A stretch of DNA of 64,000 nucleotides from the NCBI RefSeq assembly GCF_958450345.1, contig NC_088780.1:34495667-34559666 (forward strand), written 5' to 3'. The DNA is from Calliphora vicina. Its lineage: Eukaryota > Arthropoda > Insecta > Diptera > Calliphoridae. Positions 1 through 11,268 of this stretch are shown in pieces (within the stretch, counting starts at the first letter, position 1; each line of letters starts with the position of its first letter). Position numbers and translations under genes: made by a program. The notes beneath the pieces were generated by a model, which was not told the DNA's origin, did not search any database, and saw nothing but the letters and a program-made list of their open reading frames with translations.

Positions 1-265
1 AAAATTGAGTACAGTGATTTTTATATATATTAAAATTTTTTGTTTCGAATTTCAACTTGATAACTATATTTGTAAGAAATTTATTACGATCTTATTCGGG
101 AGTTAACCTTATATGGGAGGTATGGCCAAATATGGACTATATTCACAAAATCCTGTAGTATGATTTGCAAATATAAATTACGGATAGGTATGGAATTTTT
201 GTTCAATATTAATATTTTTTAGATATTTATGCAGCTTAGTGTGTTCGTAAATGGTCCTTATATGG
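1..265. repeat. Fragment of Helitron-like type-2 repeat
   Basis: Contains 'cttatatgggaggtatgg' and 'tggtccttatatggtcatt', close to the repeated 'cttatatgggagctatgacc' blocks in the complete type-2 element at 32415-33127. Truncated by the window edge. Confidence 0.5.
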
Positions 266-555
266 TCATTAAAAAGTGAGTAATAAATCCTCGAAAATTT
301 TACATTTTTTAATTCTTTATGCAATTATTTTATATCTTTGACGAAATAATATTTTTAAAAATAGTATCAAAGTTTTTCAAAAATATGTTTAAATGAGCTT
401 TAAAAAAATATATTTCATTAAAACCGTTAAAGAAACCCGAAACCGGTCGAGTTTACAAAGATGAAAAAAACGGTAAACCGGTTTAATATTTATAAATGTA
501 ATTGAATTTAAAGTAATTAAATTACTTTTTAATAAATTACATATGCTTTTTCTAT

Positions 556-750
556 CAATTACAATTACTGGTAATTGTAATTGCCGTTTTTCAATTACAA
601 TTACTGTTAATTGTAATTGAATTTTTCAAATTACAATTACATGTAATTGTAATTGAAAAATCGCAATTACAATTACCAGTAATTGTAATCATAATTCTTC
701 AATTACAATTACATGTAATTGTAATTTGAAATTATCAATTACAATTACAC
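556..750. repeat. Array of AATTACAATTAC palindromes
   Basis: Five back-to-back palindromes plus one half, spaced about 35-37 bp. Each is AATTACAATTAC, a two-base centre (GG, GT, AT, CA), then GTAATTGTAATT. Every unit could form a cruciform and contains several ATTA-type homeodomain core sites. The flank (480-540, 750-775) also has spaced TAATT motifs. No coding potential. Confidence 0.9.
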
Positions 751-775
751 CTAAAGTAATTTAATGGAAAATGTA

Positions 776-2298
776 ATTGGCATCGCCCAAGCCTGCCGAA
801 TACTAATACTTTTCGGCAATTTCGAGTTAATAGAAATGGTTTTTTTTTCTTATTTTATTACATTTTATACAAAAAAAAATTATCACAGAAATAAATTGAG
901 GGCACAAACAAGCAACACAGCAAATAATAGATCAGTACACCCGCTAAGCGTGTGCATTCGTCGCTGTCTCCACATAGTACACAGAGGTGGTACGAGGCGG
1001 AAGATAAGCGAGTTTTATATTTATCAATTTCTTTCAGAAGCGATTTACTTTTACACACAATAAATTAACAAAATTATTGTATCTTTCCATGAGAGCTGCC
1101 CTAGGAAACTGTTTTGACTTTTTTTAAAACTTCAAAATTGTTACCTGTGCTGTCTCAGTGGTAAGAATACTTATGTGTGTTGTTAAGACTAGCTTTGATT
1201 GTCCCACATTTAATATGATATGTCAAAATTTTATGTAGAAGAGTACGACTGTGATCATCTAAACGCAACATGAAACGAAGCCATTGAGAGAAAATATGGC
1301 TGAAAATTTGACTCTCTCTATTTTTGAAATGTTTCAAAAATCAAGCAAGTCGTGTTATATCATGGTTGCTTTTATACATATGTAAGTAACAGCTGTTATC
1401 ATCCTACATCATACGGATCATGTAATAGCTACATTCAAACGGCTTTCATCGCATTTGTATTGTGTCCCACCAGTTCTAGAAGAAAATCCCGAACTATTGA
1501 TTTTACCCATCATTTAGGATGACAACTAGCTACGTGACTAGTTATTTTAACATGTACATGTCCTCTGCAGTGGGTCAATTGACACTTTTGGGTTACAGTA
1601 AGACTGTCAAATAGCTGGTCCAAAGAAGTCAACGCAGGGGATTCATATACTGGTTACATAGAGTCAGTTACCTTACTAGCACTGGTTACTTTATCAGCTA
1701 CATAACTAGTTATTTTTATTTTTATATACGGGTGCTAATTGATCTCAAATAGTCAGTTAAAAAGACAACGTAGACAGTCCGATAACCGATTGTTTGTAAA
1801 CAAATCATCCTCCAAAAACTCCCCAATTGATTAATTCTGGTGGGAAATATAACTACTTTCTAAAATAAAATACTAAATAAACGTTTAAAGTGAATACAAT
1901 TTAGTTTACTTAGAGATACTAAAGGGACAATTACCTTCACGATAGATTACATAAAATGTCAGTATATTTAAACAACAAGAAAATAAACTGCATGAGAATT
2001 ATATCAACACAATTTTTATAAAACCAGTGCGAATTGGTCAGCGCAGTACAAAATAAACGTTTAAAGTGACTAAACTCTAGATTACTTAGAGACACCTAAG
2101 TGTTAATTGTCTCCCCACTGGATTACATGGGATGTATAAAGTCACCTGTTGACTTCTCTCTGCACTACTAAAGCACATACGTGTCAAATGATCCAAAATA
2201 AATAAATTTGAATCAGCTAAGCGGTCAGACATTAGTGACAATTACTGTCTATAAGGGTCAGTAGTCTCTTGCTTAACTGCTGGATATTTTATTTTTGC
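776..2298. other. No gene recognised
   Basis: A+T-rich, with open frames no longer than expected by chance. Short direct repeats are visible, such as 'aataaacgtttaaagtga' near 1874 and 2050, which suggests local duplication. No domain or terminal repeat could be assigned. Confidence 0.4.
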
Positions 2299-3351
2299 TT
2301 AACCCTTTGACGCATATGGGACACCGGTGTCCCAAATGTTTAACATTGGATATTTTCAAATTAAACTTCTTTTTGTAATCAATTGCAATACAAACCGACT
2401 ATTTATAAACAAAACTTATTTTCTTTGAAGTTTGGTGCCACTGATCAGGAAAAGTAAAACAAATAATTCAACTTTATTTTTGATAATTTCGAAGTTTTTT
2501 TATAATATTAAAAAGTGATTTCTAATATGTACATTAGTACAATTTCAAAGCAGTTTTTCGATTGATTTTGTTAGAATGGTAAGTAAAGATTGTGATTAAA
2601 TTGATTTTTGCTAAAAAGAAGATGTTGAACTATCCGCAATACGAGATTTCTTTTAAGGGACACCGGTGTCCCAATATACATGAAAGGTCGAGAGTGTAGA
2701 AATTTTTCCTTCAATGTTTTATGATGTTTATATAAGATTTTTATATATTTAGGCCTATAAAACTACTAGAATATTCCGAAGCTACTGGGCAACTAAACCA
2801 GATATGGGGGTGCCATGTATAGCTTCTGCTATGCCTCTTTCACGGTTTGAGGAACTTAGCAAAAATGTACATTTCTGTAACAATAGTAGCAATTATTAAC
2901 TTTTATTGAATTTAGACAAGTTTTAGTACGCCTTACCACCAACATCTATAACAAAAAAGGGTAATGGAAAAAAAAACTTCACGTAAACGATGTCTGCAAT
3001 GTGCTAAGAGTGCAATATGCAATGAGCATTTATGCTTCATATCAAACAGAAATTGTTTTGTAGCTTTTTAATCCTTTAAATAAGCAATAAAATCTGTTTG
3101 TCTAATTAAAATCAATGTTATATTTTAGTTTGAAAATTTATTTATTACCTCCTGATACTAATTTCTCAGTTCAGAGATAGTTGACCCTTAACGCATATTG
3201 GGACACATTTGTCCTATGAGATTTTCAGTAATCTACTTACATTTTTTATTTTTTCTTTCTATATATGTTTAAAATAGCTCTTAATACTTCACAAAGTGCA
3301 CTAAGATTCTCAAAAACTTTTTCGTACAAGTATTGTGCGTGAAAGGGTTAA
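2299..3351 (+). mobile_element. Decayed piggyBac-like element flanked by TTAA
   Basis: TTAA at 2299-2302 and 3348-3351 flank inverted ends CCCTTTGACGCA and (reversed) CCCTTTCACGCA. TTAA targets and CCCTT... ends are the signature of the piggyBac superfamily. Inside, on the plus strand, about 2770-2895 translates to YWATKPDMGVPCIASAMP followed by SRFEELSKNVHFCNN, resembling the piggyBac transposase core (YW...D.G.P.I...M...RFE.I...LHF.D). About 2960-3045 gives SRKRCLQCAKSAICNEHLCF, resembling the C-terminal Cys-rich finger. At about 1.05 kb with stops it is an internally deleted, non-functional copy. A GGGACACCGGTGTCCC palindrome sits near the left end and again at about 2658. Confidence 0.85.
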
Positions 3352-3504
3352 GTAGTCGCAGTTTGATGTGTATTGATATAATTGATATTGATTAATTTTT
3401 ATTTTTGAATAAGTGGTCAGAGTTTTATGATAAAAGCAAGCGCTGTTATTGCCTTCGTGCTGCACTACCGACGTACAAAACGAATCTAACCCAATACGTG
3501 CTCT

Positions 3505-3925
3505 TGTGTTTTCCGATTGTAAGAACTCACAAATTATTCTTGCAATCCTACTAACCATAGTATAGAATTATCGTAACCGATTGTAAGCACTCGCCAACTT
3601 TTCTTACAACCGTAGTTTAGTAGTCGTAATCAAATTCAAGAACTCCCTAATTCTTCTTGACTTCGTTGTAGTTTTAGCCGATTGTAAGAACTCCCGAATT
3701 TTACTTACGATCGTAATTTTGCATTCGTAGCCGAAGTCCAGAACTTCCGGATTCTTCTTGACTTCGTTTAGCCGATTGTAAAAACTTTCGAAATCATCTT
3801 ACATTCGTGATTTAGTAGTCGTAATCAAATTCCAGAACTCCCGAATTCTTTGTAAGAACTCTTGGCTTTTTCTTACATTTGTAGTTTGCATCCGTAGCCG
3901 TTGTGCACCGATTCCGCCGTTTCAT
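3505..3925. repeat. Degenerate minisatellite (CGATTGTAAGAACTC...)
   Basis: The phrase 'ccgattgtaagaactc' recurs with changes at about 3513, 3577, 3678 and 3772, with a partial copy near 3850. It alternates with 'gaactcccgaattcttcttgacttcgt' and 'tagtagtcgtaatcaaattc' blocks. Spacing is irregular (about 65-100 bp), so the array is old. No coding capacity. Confidence 0.75.
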
Positions 3926-4254
3926 AGTCGCTACTACATTTCAACGTATTTGAATTGCTGAATAACTTCGTAGATTTAAGTAGTAACTTTTGTTTTGAAT
4001 ATTGTTATATACCACCAAAGGAAGCAGATCTCTGAATCGAACCTGGACAGACTGAGTCATCAGCTGTAAAACTTAACTGCATTACACATTTCTTTGGCAT
4101 ATGGATGAATTTTCTTTAATTTTTTCTTCGTAAAATCGTACGTAAAGTCTTATCGTCCAATGAAGACTTTAGTTTCTTCTGATTTTTGTCGAATTTTAGT
4201 GGTTATAATTGGACCGATACTCCCAAAGGTTTGTAGAATGATTTAGATTCGTAT

Positions 4255-4690
4255 AGGAATTGTTTAAGTTCAATTTCATCGCGAAATTATTATAAGATAT
4301 TATGAATGTTCAAGTCATTTTCTGTGGGGGACTTGGGACAAATATTTCCCGATATCCACAATACTTTACAGAATAATTTCAGAGCACTTAGAACTAATTT
4401 TTGTTAAATGTTATTAACAGTATACCGGGTATATTTGTATGGGGGCTAGGTCAAATCATGGAACAATACTGGCCATTTTTAATAGCAAGCAAACCTTATT
4501 AACAGAGAGTATTTGTCAGAGAATTGTCAGCTAGCTCCATTCGCTTGGAACAGACAGACGGGCGGATGTAGCTAGATCGTCTTAGAATATATACACTTTT
4601 GTGGGTCTGTGATGAATATTTTAATGTGTTTCAAACGGAATGACAAAATCAATATACCCCCATTTTTATTAGGTATTAAAATGTTCTGGG
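4255..4690. repeat. Helitron-like type-2 repeat, diverged fragment
   Basis: 'tttgtatgggggctaggt' and the downstream 'acagacagacgggcgga' block match the equivalent part of the type-2 repeat at 32820-33010. Ends were not resolved. Confidence 0.5.
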
Positions 4691-4699
4691 ATACCTCAC

Positions 4700-6365
4700 A
4701 GAAAGTGATAATTTCTGCGAAATATTAAATATAGGATGCCGTTCTAGATTACTTGAAGCATTCAGCATATTTCTGACATTATGAAACACTGCTCTTAGTA
4801 CAACACCCTATAGATAGCGGGGAAAATCTCTCTACAAGCGATTATGTGACATTTCCTAAGAATTTTTTTTGGGCAAGAAACGTGATGTGATGATGAAAAA
4901 TATTGCCCTTTCAAATATTTAGTTATTTGCATATTTTGTTTTGCTGTAAATGTAGCAACAAGTTTTATGCTGCTACCACTGGTCAATGAGTATCAGTTAG
5001 CATAAATTTGTTTTAGCATTGTGTTTATGTGTTTTATTCATGAGTTTCGATTAAAAGCCTGACAACCAAGTACTTAATCAAAAATTGATAATGATTTTAT
5101 TGATACCACATCATTTATTATCATGTTTTCAATTAAAAAAAAATCAGTTTAGTTACAAAATAGAAGTTAAATCAAGCTGAATATCATGGAAAAATAGAAG
5201 CAAATACACTTAAACCCGTTTAACGGTTTTAATAGCAAACCAAACAAGTAAAAATTTGATTAATGTTGGCAAAAAAGTATAGCCATCACCATAGATTTAC
5301 ATTTTGTGATAAAAATTTATTAAACGAGGCTTCAATTTAATATTCATCATTGTATACCCAAATAACACCTTGAAAGCACTCTTCTTTTTGCGGTTAATTT
5401 ATTTTATTTTTTTCCAATTTTGGAATAAGAAACTGCATTGCCAATCATGGTGTGATAAAATGCAGAAATTTTGCTCAAGAAACATACATACGATCGATGA
5501 TGAATATAAATAACGTAATTTGAAAAAAAATCGAAAATCACAACAAAAAAAAAATTAAAATAAGAATATAGCAAAGAGAAAATCAAAAACCGAAATTGAA
5601 TATAAACATTAAATAATGCAAAAAAAAACAGAGTTATAAGGTGGCAGTTAGGTTCACTCCAGCAACAGCAGTAGTTGGCCCTGAAAATATGAATGTGTGG
5701 AAAAGAAGTCCAACTACAATTTAACAAAGTATAGCTATTTTAAGCATCTCTCACAAAAACCACAAAAGTGGTGATGTTGCATGTATAAATTGTTATTTTA
5801 CTTGTACTAAGCACTAACATTGTCTACGTTTTATTGTTTTATAATCAATTTTTATCATATTTAGTAATTATGTACATAAAATTAAGTAAATAGCAGTAAT
5901 TAATATTTTTGGTTTACATTGCATTTGGTTTTTATACAGGGTTAGTGAAAGGTAGCCAGGTCATATTGTTATTGAGTCAGTAATTAATTTTTGTAAATAA
6001 TGGCATAACTAGCGTGAGTTGTTCTCCATTTCATTATCATCGTCATTGTTCCGAAACATGCTGACCAATCAAATAGTCTCCAGCAATGCCAAACAAATAG
6101 AGGTTGTGTAATTAAAAAAAATTATTTGATATACTTCAGCTATATTGATCAAACTACATTCAAAGATCTCTAATATTGCTGAATACTTATATAAATTTTA
6201 TATGGCTTTAATACAAAACATAAACAGTTTTTTGTTCTGCGAAGTTGTTGGAAAACATAGTCCCAGAAACAGTCCCAGAAACAGTCTACCAACAAAAAAA
6301 TTTTTAAATGAATCAAACTTGGAATTTTTTAATTGTAATATTAGACTAGATATGTATATTATATT
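4700..6365. other. No gene recognised
   Basis: A+T-rich intronic-type sequence. The longest frame (107 codons, minus strand 5727-5404) is Phe/Tyr-rich, as expected from translating A-rich DNA, and has no domain. No element ends were identified. Confidence 0.4.
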
Positions 6366-6369
6366 TTAT

Positions 6370-7411
6370 ATATGGGGGATTTCACGTCAAGTGAACCAAC
6401 ATTTCAAATCGATGTTTTCCGATCGGGATGAAATTTACACCAAGGTTAGACCTATCGGATAGTAATTCAGACACAATTTTTCAACAAGATTGGTCAAGAT
6501 ATACGAGACCAAAAAGCTCTTAAAGGAATAGACCTAAGCTTTCTTTTGAGCAAAAAAAAATTTAAAAAAGTTCGATTTCAAAATCAAATCAAAAATTGTA
6601 TATCTTGAGTTACAAAACATTTATTTTGCTATATATACCACTCGCATCCCACTGAGCGACCAAATAGATCTTAAAGGACAAGACCCAAGCTTTCTTTTGA
6701 GCAAAAAAAATTTTAAAAAAAGGGCCCATTTTGGAAAAAAAGTTCGATTTTGAAAAAAAAAGTTAAAAATTTCATGTTTTGAATTACAAAACAATTGTTT
6801 TGAAAGATATCCCACTCGCATCCCACTAAGCCACCAAATAGGTCTGAAAGGAAAATATCCAAGCTTTCTTTTGAGAAAAAAAAATAAAAAAGGGTCCATT
6901 TTGAAAAAAAAAGTCAACAAAGTTTTTGATTTTGCAAAAAAAGTCAAAAATTGCATGTTTTGAGTTACAAAACATTTTTTTTATAGATATCAAACTCGCA
7001 TCCCACTAAGCGACCAAATAGATCTTCAAGGAAAATATCTAAGCTTTATTAAAAAACGGGACCCTTTTTAAAAAAAATTAAAAAAGATTTGATTTCGGAA
7101 AAAAAAGATTAAACATTTTTTATTTTTTTTTTAAATATTTTTTTTCGAAAGATTGAAGAAATTGCTATCTAAACTATTTGGAACACATTTTGCTAAGAAC
7201 AATAGGTAATAAATTACATGGATGAGAAAAATCACATGTTTGGCCAAAATGTAAAATTTTGACCCCCTCTAACTCAGAGAGTTCTGGACCGAAAAATTTA
7301 AAAATTGTGTCTGAATTACTATCCAATAGGTCTAACCTTGGTGTAAATTTCATCCCGATCGGTAGACATCGATTTTAAAAGTTGGTTCACTTGACGTGAA
7401 ATCCCCCATAT
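6370..7411. mobile_element. Long-TIR MITE, GGGGGATTTCACG family, copy 1
   Basis: Both ends read ATATGGGGGATTTCACGTCA into the element, and the inverted match continues for about 80 bp (CAAGTGAACCAAC..., GATCGGGATGAAATTTACAC). Between them lie three to four direct repeats of about 175-180 bp; the phrase CTCGCATCCCACT recurs at 6641, 6815 and 6995. No transposase is visible, so it is a non-autonomous element. Copy 2 is at 29822-30392. Confidence 0.85.
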
Positions 7412-8159
7412 AAATAAAATATATTTCGATGGTCATTCATACAAAAATGATCAAATCCAACACTAGCTCAGATATCTTAATATTATACAAAAAAATTTAA
7501 ATTTAATGTGTTCTTATCATTACTTAAGTGTTAACAAGATGGTTCGATTGACAGCTATATTTTTGTCCATTCAATTTAAATACAAACTAATTTTGAGTAG
7601 TTTCACTTTGAATGGAATTTTTCACAACTTTTCACGGAATAATTGATAATTTTCAAGCTACTGGAAAATTTGTAATGAGCGTCACGTAACTTTTCATGAA
7701 TACGGCAAATTTTTGTTAATGCAAATAAGTAGTATTAGAATTCTCTTTCATTCATCTTTCTTTTAGGACTAAGATTTTGTGTGCTTTATTATGCAAAATT
7801 CTCTAAAATCACAAAATTTTACGATCAATTATTTCGCAACAAATGATAATTAAAAGGTAAAATCTTATGCCATTTGGAATTGCACTTAAATCTCATTATA
7901 GCGTATAGTATACGTTGGAGTTATCTTATTTGAAAAACCAAAAAAAATTTCATATTTAAATATAAAAACGTATGTATACGAATGAAACGTTCGTCACACG
8001 TTCGTCTGTAACATTCCAGAATAATTGTACAATAATTATAGAGGCTCTTCAAATCAATTCTCTTGGCAGGCTAAGTGACAAAGATTTGACAGCGGGTTCA
8101 TACCAAAAATTGGTGGATAATCTAAATAAATGCAAAATATTATAAACCAATCATAATCA
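7412..8159. other. No gene recognised
   Basis: A+T-rich sequence without a long frame, recognised repeat ends or RNA gene. Confidence 0.4.
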
Positions 8160-8167
8160 GCTTAAAG

Positions 8168-8251
8168 CAGGTGCGGATCCAGGGAAAAAGCAAAATGTAA
8201 AATAAATTTACATTTTTTCCTCCCCAAATGTTTGACCTGGATCCGCGCCTG
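8168..8251. mobile_element. 84-bp hAT-type MITE
   Basis: Inverted ends CAGGTGCGGATCCAGG and (reversed) CAGGCGCGGATCCAGG, flanked by near-identical 8-bp duplications GCTTAAAG (8160-8167) and ACTTAAAG (8252-8259). CAGG ends with 8-bp duplications point to the hAT superfamily. The interior is only about 50 bp. Confidence 0.85.
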
Positions 8252-8259
8252 ACTTAAAG

Positions 8260-8834
8260 ACTATAGAAAATCTATTAAACGACTATTTTCGATAAACATA
8301 GATGCCAATGGATCCACGTGCTTTCAACAACGTTATATGACACAATTGATCACGCAGAAATATCGAGAACCATATAAGGGTCCAGGGGCTGTCCATATGA
8401 TGTTATATCATTATTGACAAAAACTTCAATTTGTATATTCATATATACTGTATTTACAGTAAACTCTCGTGTGATACTCCAACAGCAATCTGCCATCAAA
8501 GGTTCATCCCAGCGACCTTGGCACCTCTCGTCCAAGACTTTAAAATCTTGAACGTTTCCGTTCTGTTCGTTTTCCAGGTGAAGATCGAGCTATGCTCAAG
8601 CACCGATGATTGTAAGAGATAATATCGGCGGTGGTTATTGACTATACGGAATAGGGATGTACAATAAGTTGTACTTGTTGTAGATTTCTGTATATAAGAG
8701 CCAATCTGAGAAAGAACGATGACTCGAAGCAGTTCTGTCAGGTATGCCAAATGGTAACAAGAGAGAAAGAAAACCGTTTTGTGGGATGAATAGCAAGAAA
8801 TTATTATTTTTCGACAAGGGGCTGCCTATTCCCA
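8260..8834. other. Unassigned; less A+T-rich block
   Basis: 8470-8720 is noticeably richer in G+C than its surroundings and open on both strands for 60-85 codons. No domain was recognised. Next to the mariner remnant, it may be the 3' part of that element or another old insertion. Confidence 0.3.
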
Positions 8835-9610
8835 TCCTTCTGGCCACATATGGATTTCGAGTGAAAAGAACTGCTCATCTTTTGCGGCCAAGATCTAGTC
8901 ACGCCAATATCTAATACTCTGTTCCAAGGTGAAGCGTATCCCTGAGATAGCGTTCTGCAACGATCGACACAAATAGTAGTTGGACGGGACACGATCTGGA
9001 CTATAAAGCTGTTGACACAAAACGTCCCAATCACTTCATTCTAAATACATTTAAACAGGTATTGCAACATGTGGCCGAGCATTGTCATGATAAAATATTA
9101 CGGTTTCATGTCTGGACGCATATTCTGGGCACTTTTCGGAAAATTCTCGCTTCAAACGAATCAGTATCTTTCGTTACAGGTTCCCTGTAATAGTCTGGCT
9201 ACATTTCAGCAGCTTATAATTGATATAAATATAGAACATTACCTTAGCACTATGGAAATTTGAATTTGGTGTTGATTCGGCTGGATGGCCGGGCTTTACA
9301 TACGATCTCTAACGCTTGGAATTATCGTAATGGATTCATTTTGTGTTTTTTGAGATTGGCAACAATCTTCATGGAGTAACGGTTCCAATTCTTGGCCTTT
9401 AAACTTTTTTTGGCTTGTCTGGGGGATATTTGTTTTCCGTGTCAAAATCACCACTTCTGAAATGCACAAACCATGTCTCGCACGTTGAAACCGATGGAAA
9501 AAATTCACCATAAGTTTTAGTGTGCTTCAGCGGCACTTTTTTCAAATTAATGAAGTAAAGCAAAACTTCCCGCTTATGATGCTATTTGAAAACAAAATTC
9601 TACATTTTCG
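8835..9610 (-). pseudogene. mariner transposase remnant 1
   Basis: Read right to left in shifting frames, it gives SAAEAH (N-terminal HTH region), FRSGDFDTE, a GQELEPLLHEDCCQSQ block, FYHDNARPHVA (second catalytic Asp) and YSPD (third Asp region), ending near PEGWE. This is the order of mariner-family transposases. The part between the CCQSQ block and the catalytic core is deleted and several stops are present. It shares the segment 'tttcagcagcttataat' with the other mariner remnants in the window. Confidence 0.85.
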
Positions 9611-10045
9611 AAACAAAAAAAAAAACATTGTTCAATAATTAAGTGAAAATAAATGACAGATATATTTTCCATCTATTAAATATTCCTAATTTTTTGTATT
9701 TTTTACTAAAAGATTACCACACTGTTTCTATAAACACGCCCATTTTAGTTTTTAAGAGGTAAGCATATTTTAATTCATTAAAAAGAGCATAACAGAAAAT
9801 ATCATGTGTAAACAACACTTCTATGGATTCAATGGTGTCTACAAAGGCGGAGGAATTAATGATATTTAACATCTATTACTCATTGTTTAACAAAAAATAT
9901 AACAATATGTATGAAATTTATGTCAATTAAAATAAATTAAATGCGTTTGTGGTATAGAAACAGAAAAGGTGGAATTAAATTTTAAGTTTGTTTTTCTTTT
10001 TTAACATTAAAAAAAATACCCAACCAGAGTTATGTATATTAGAGA
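9611..10045. other. No gene recognised
   Basis: A+T-rich filler between the mariner remnant and the next repeat. No long frame and no recognised ends. Confidence 0.4.
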
Positions 10046-10049
10046 GGCC

Positions 10050-10440
10050 CCCAATAATAAGTTGCGGATGTTCCCAACTTAAATATTAGTTTAATTCATT
10101 CTAAGATAAGGTTTCTCAAAATTGTTGTCCTGACGTGAATATTTGGTGAGCTAGAGCCGAAGATAAATAGGTCCCTTTTTAAGGATTTTTGGATTTTTTC
10201 CCAAGCTCTCGCAAAGGAAACATATGAAATATTGTCATCAGGTTTATGAAAGGCGTTTTTAATGGCGAGCCATGTGGAAAACATTGATTCAGCTCACCAA
10301 ATATTGATCCTAGGACAAACATTTTGGGAAATGGTCTCCTCAAAGATACTAAATTTCCATTTTAATTTTGAATATCGGCGCTTATTTTTTCTGCATTTAA
10401 ACGGGGCCACTTTAATGTTTTCCTTAACATTTTAATCTCG
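10050..10440. repeat. Dispersed repeat with AAACGGGGCCAC end, copy 1
   Basis: Shares 'cagctcaccaaatattgat', 'ttttttctgcatttaaac' and 'ggggccac' blocks, in the same order, with 43955-44130. An internal inverted match ('caaatattgatcctagga' versus 'tcctgacgtgaatatttgg') suggests a fold-back structure. Family unknown. Confidence 0.5.
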
Positions 10441-11268
10441 AAAAACATACAGATTAAAAAAAATGCGTTTTCAAATTGATTTTCTTCCAACAAAGAATAG
10501 TTAAAAAAGAAAAATACGCTTAATTGTATACTTATTTGAGAAGTAACCGCCCTCTTTGATTTTTTCTACGCTTTCTTGTAAATTATGAACACGCGCTTGT
10601 AAATACTTGCAATACGTATTCAAATCGATTATATGATTTAAAAAACATAAATATTAAATGCCACAAACATAGAGATTACATAATTACCAGGCATTATTGC
10701 TATTTATGGCCAAACTGTTTCTTTAAAAATTGTTTAAATTTAAATATTTAATATTGTATTAAGTCCAAATCCAATAGTATTAATAAAATGCTTGAATTTT
10801 TTATTACAAAGAAGTTAAGTTATTTGCCAATATGACACGGAATAATACGATCTTATAAAAAATTTGGGCAGCATATTAAGACAAAAGTTTCACAATTAAT
10901 ATTAAACAGAAATCATAACATTAAAAAACTATTTTCCTGCAGGTATTTACTCCAATATTGCATTTTTGAGCATATAATTTGTAGCATTTAAAGTGTAAGT
11001 AGCCGCCGTCACATTTGAATGTATTGATAGCATTAGCCGGAAATCTCGTAAATTTTCTTGCAAAATTACTTGTCAAGTTGAACTCTCATTTGAAGAGTTT
11101 TAATTTTTGGTTATGTGAAATTATGCGGTATGTGTTTTTTTGTGGCAAATACGTAAAATCAAGCGTAAAACAAACATTTAGGAGCAAAAATATAGTTAAG
11201 GTAAATAATGAAATTTGCTAAAACTAAAAGCTGTTATGTATATTTGTATACAAAAAATTTAATACAAT
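10441..11268. other. No gene recognised; left flank of the 11-mer satellite
   Basis: A+T-rich. The 68-codon frame at 11015-11221 has no domain. The junction with the satellite is abrupt ('aatacaat' then the repeat). Confidence 0.4.

Noticed and set aside
764..1063. 99-codon frame near the palindrome array
   Set aside because: It starts at the palindrome repeat edge, overlaps an opposite-strand frame of similar length and has no domain.
5404..5727. 107-codon Phe/Tyr-rich frame that looks like a membrane protein
   Set aside because: The hydrophobic run results from translating A-rich sequence on the opposite strand. No conserved motif.
6621..6956. 111-codon frame with internally repeated peptide
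   Set aside because: The peptide repeat mirrors the 175-bp DNA repeats inside the MITE. Not a protein-coding gene.
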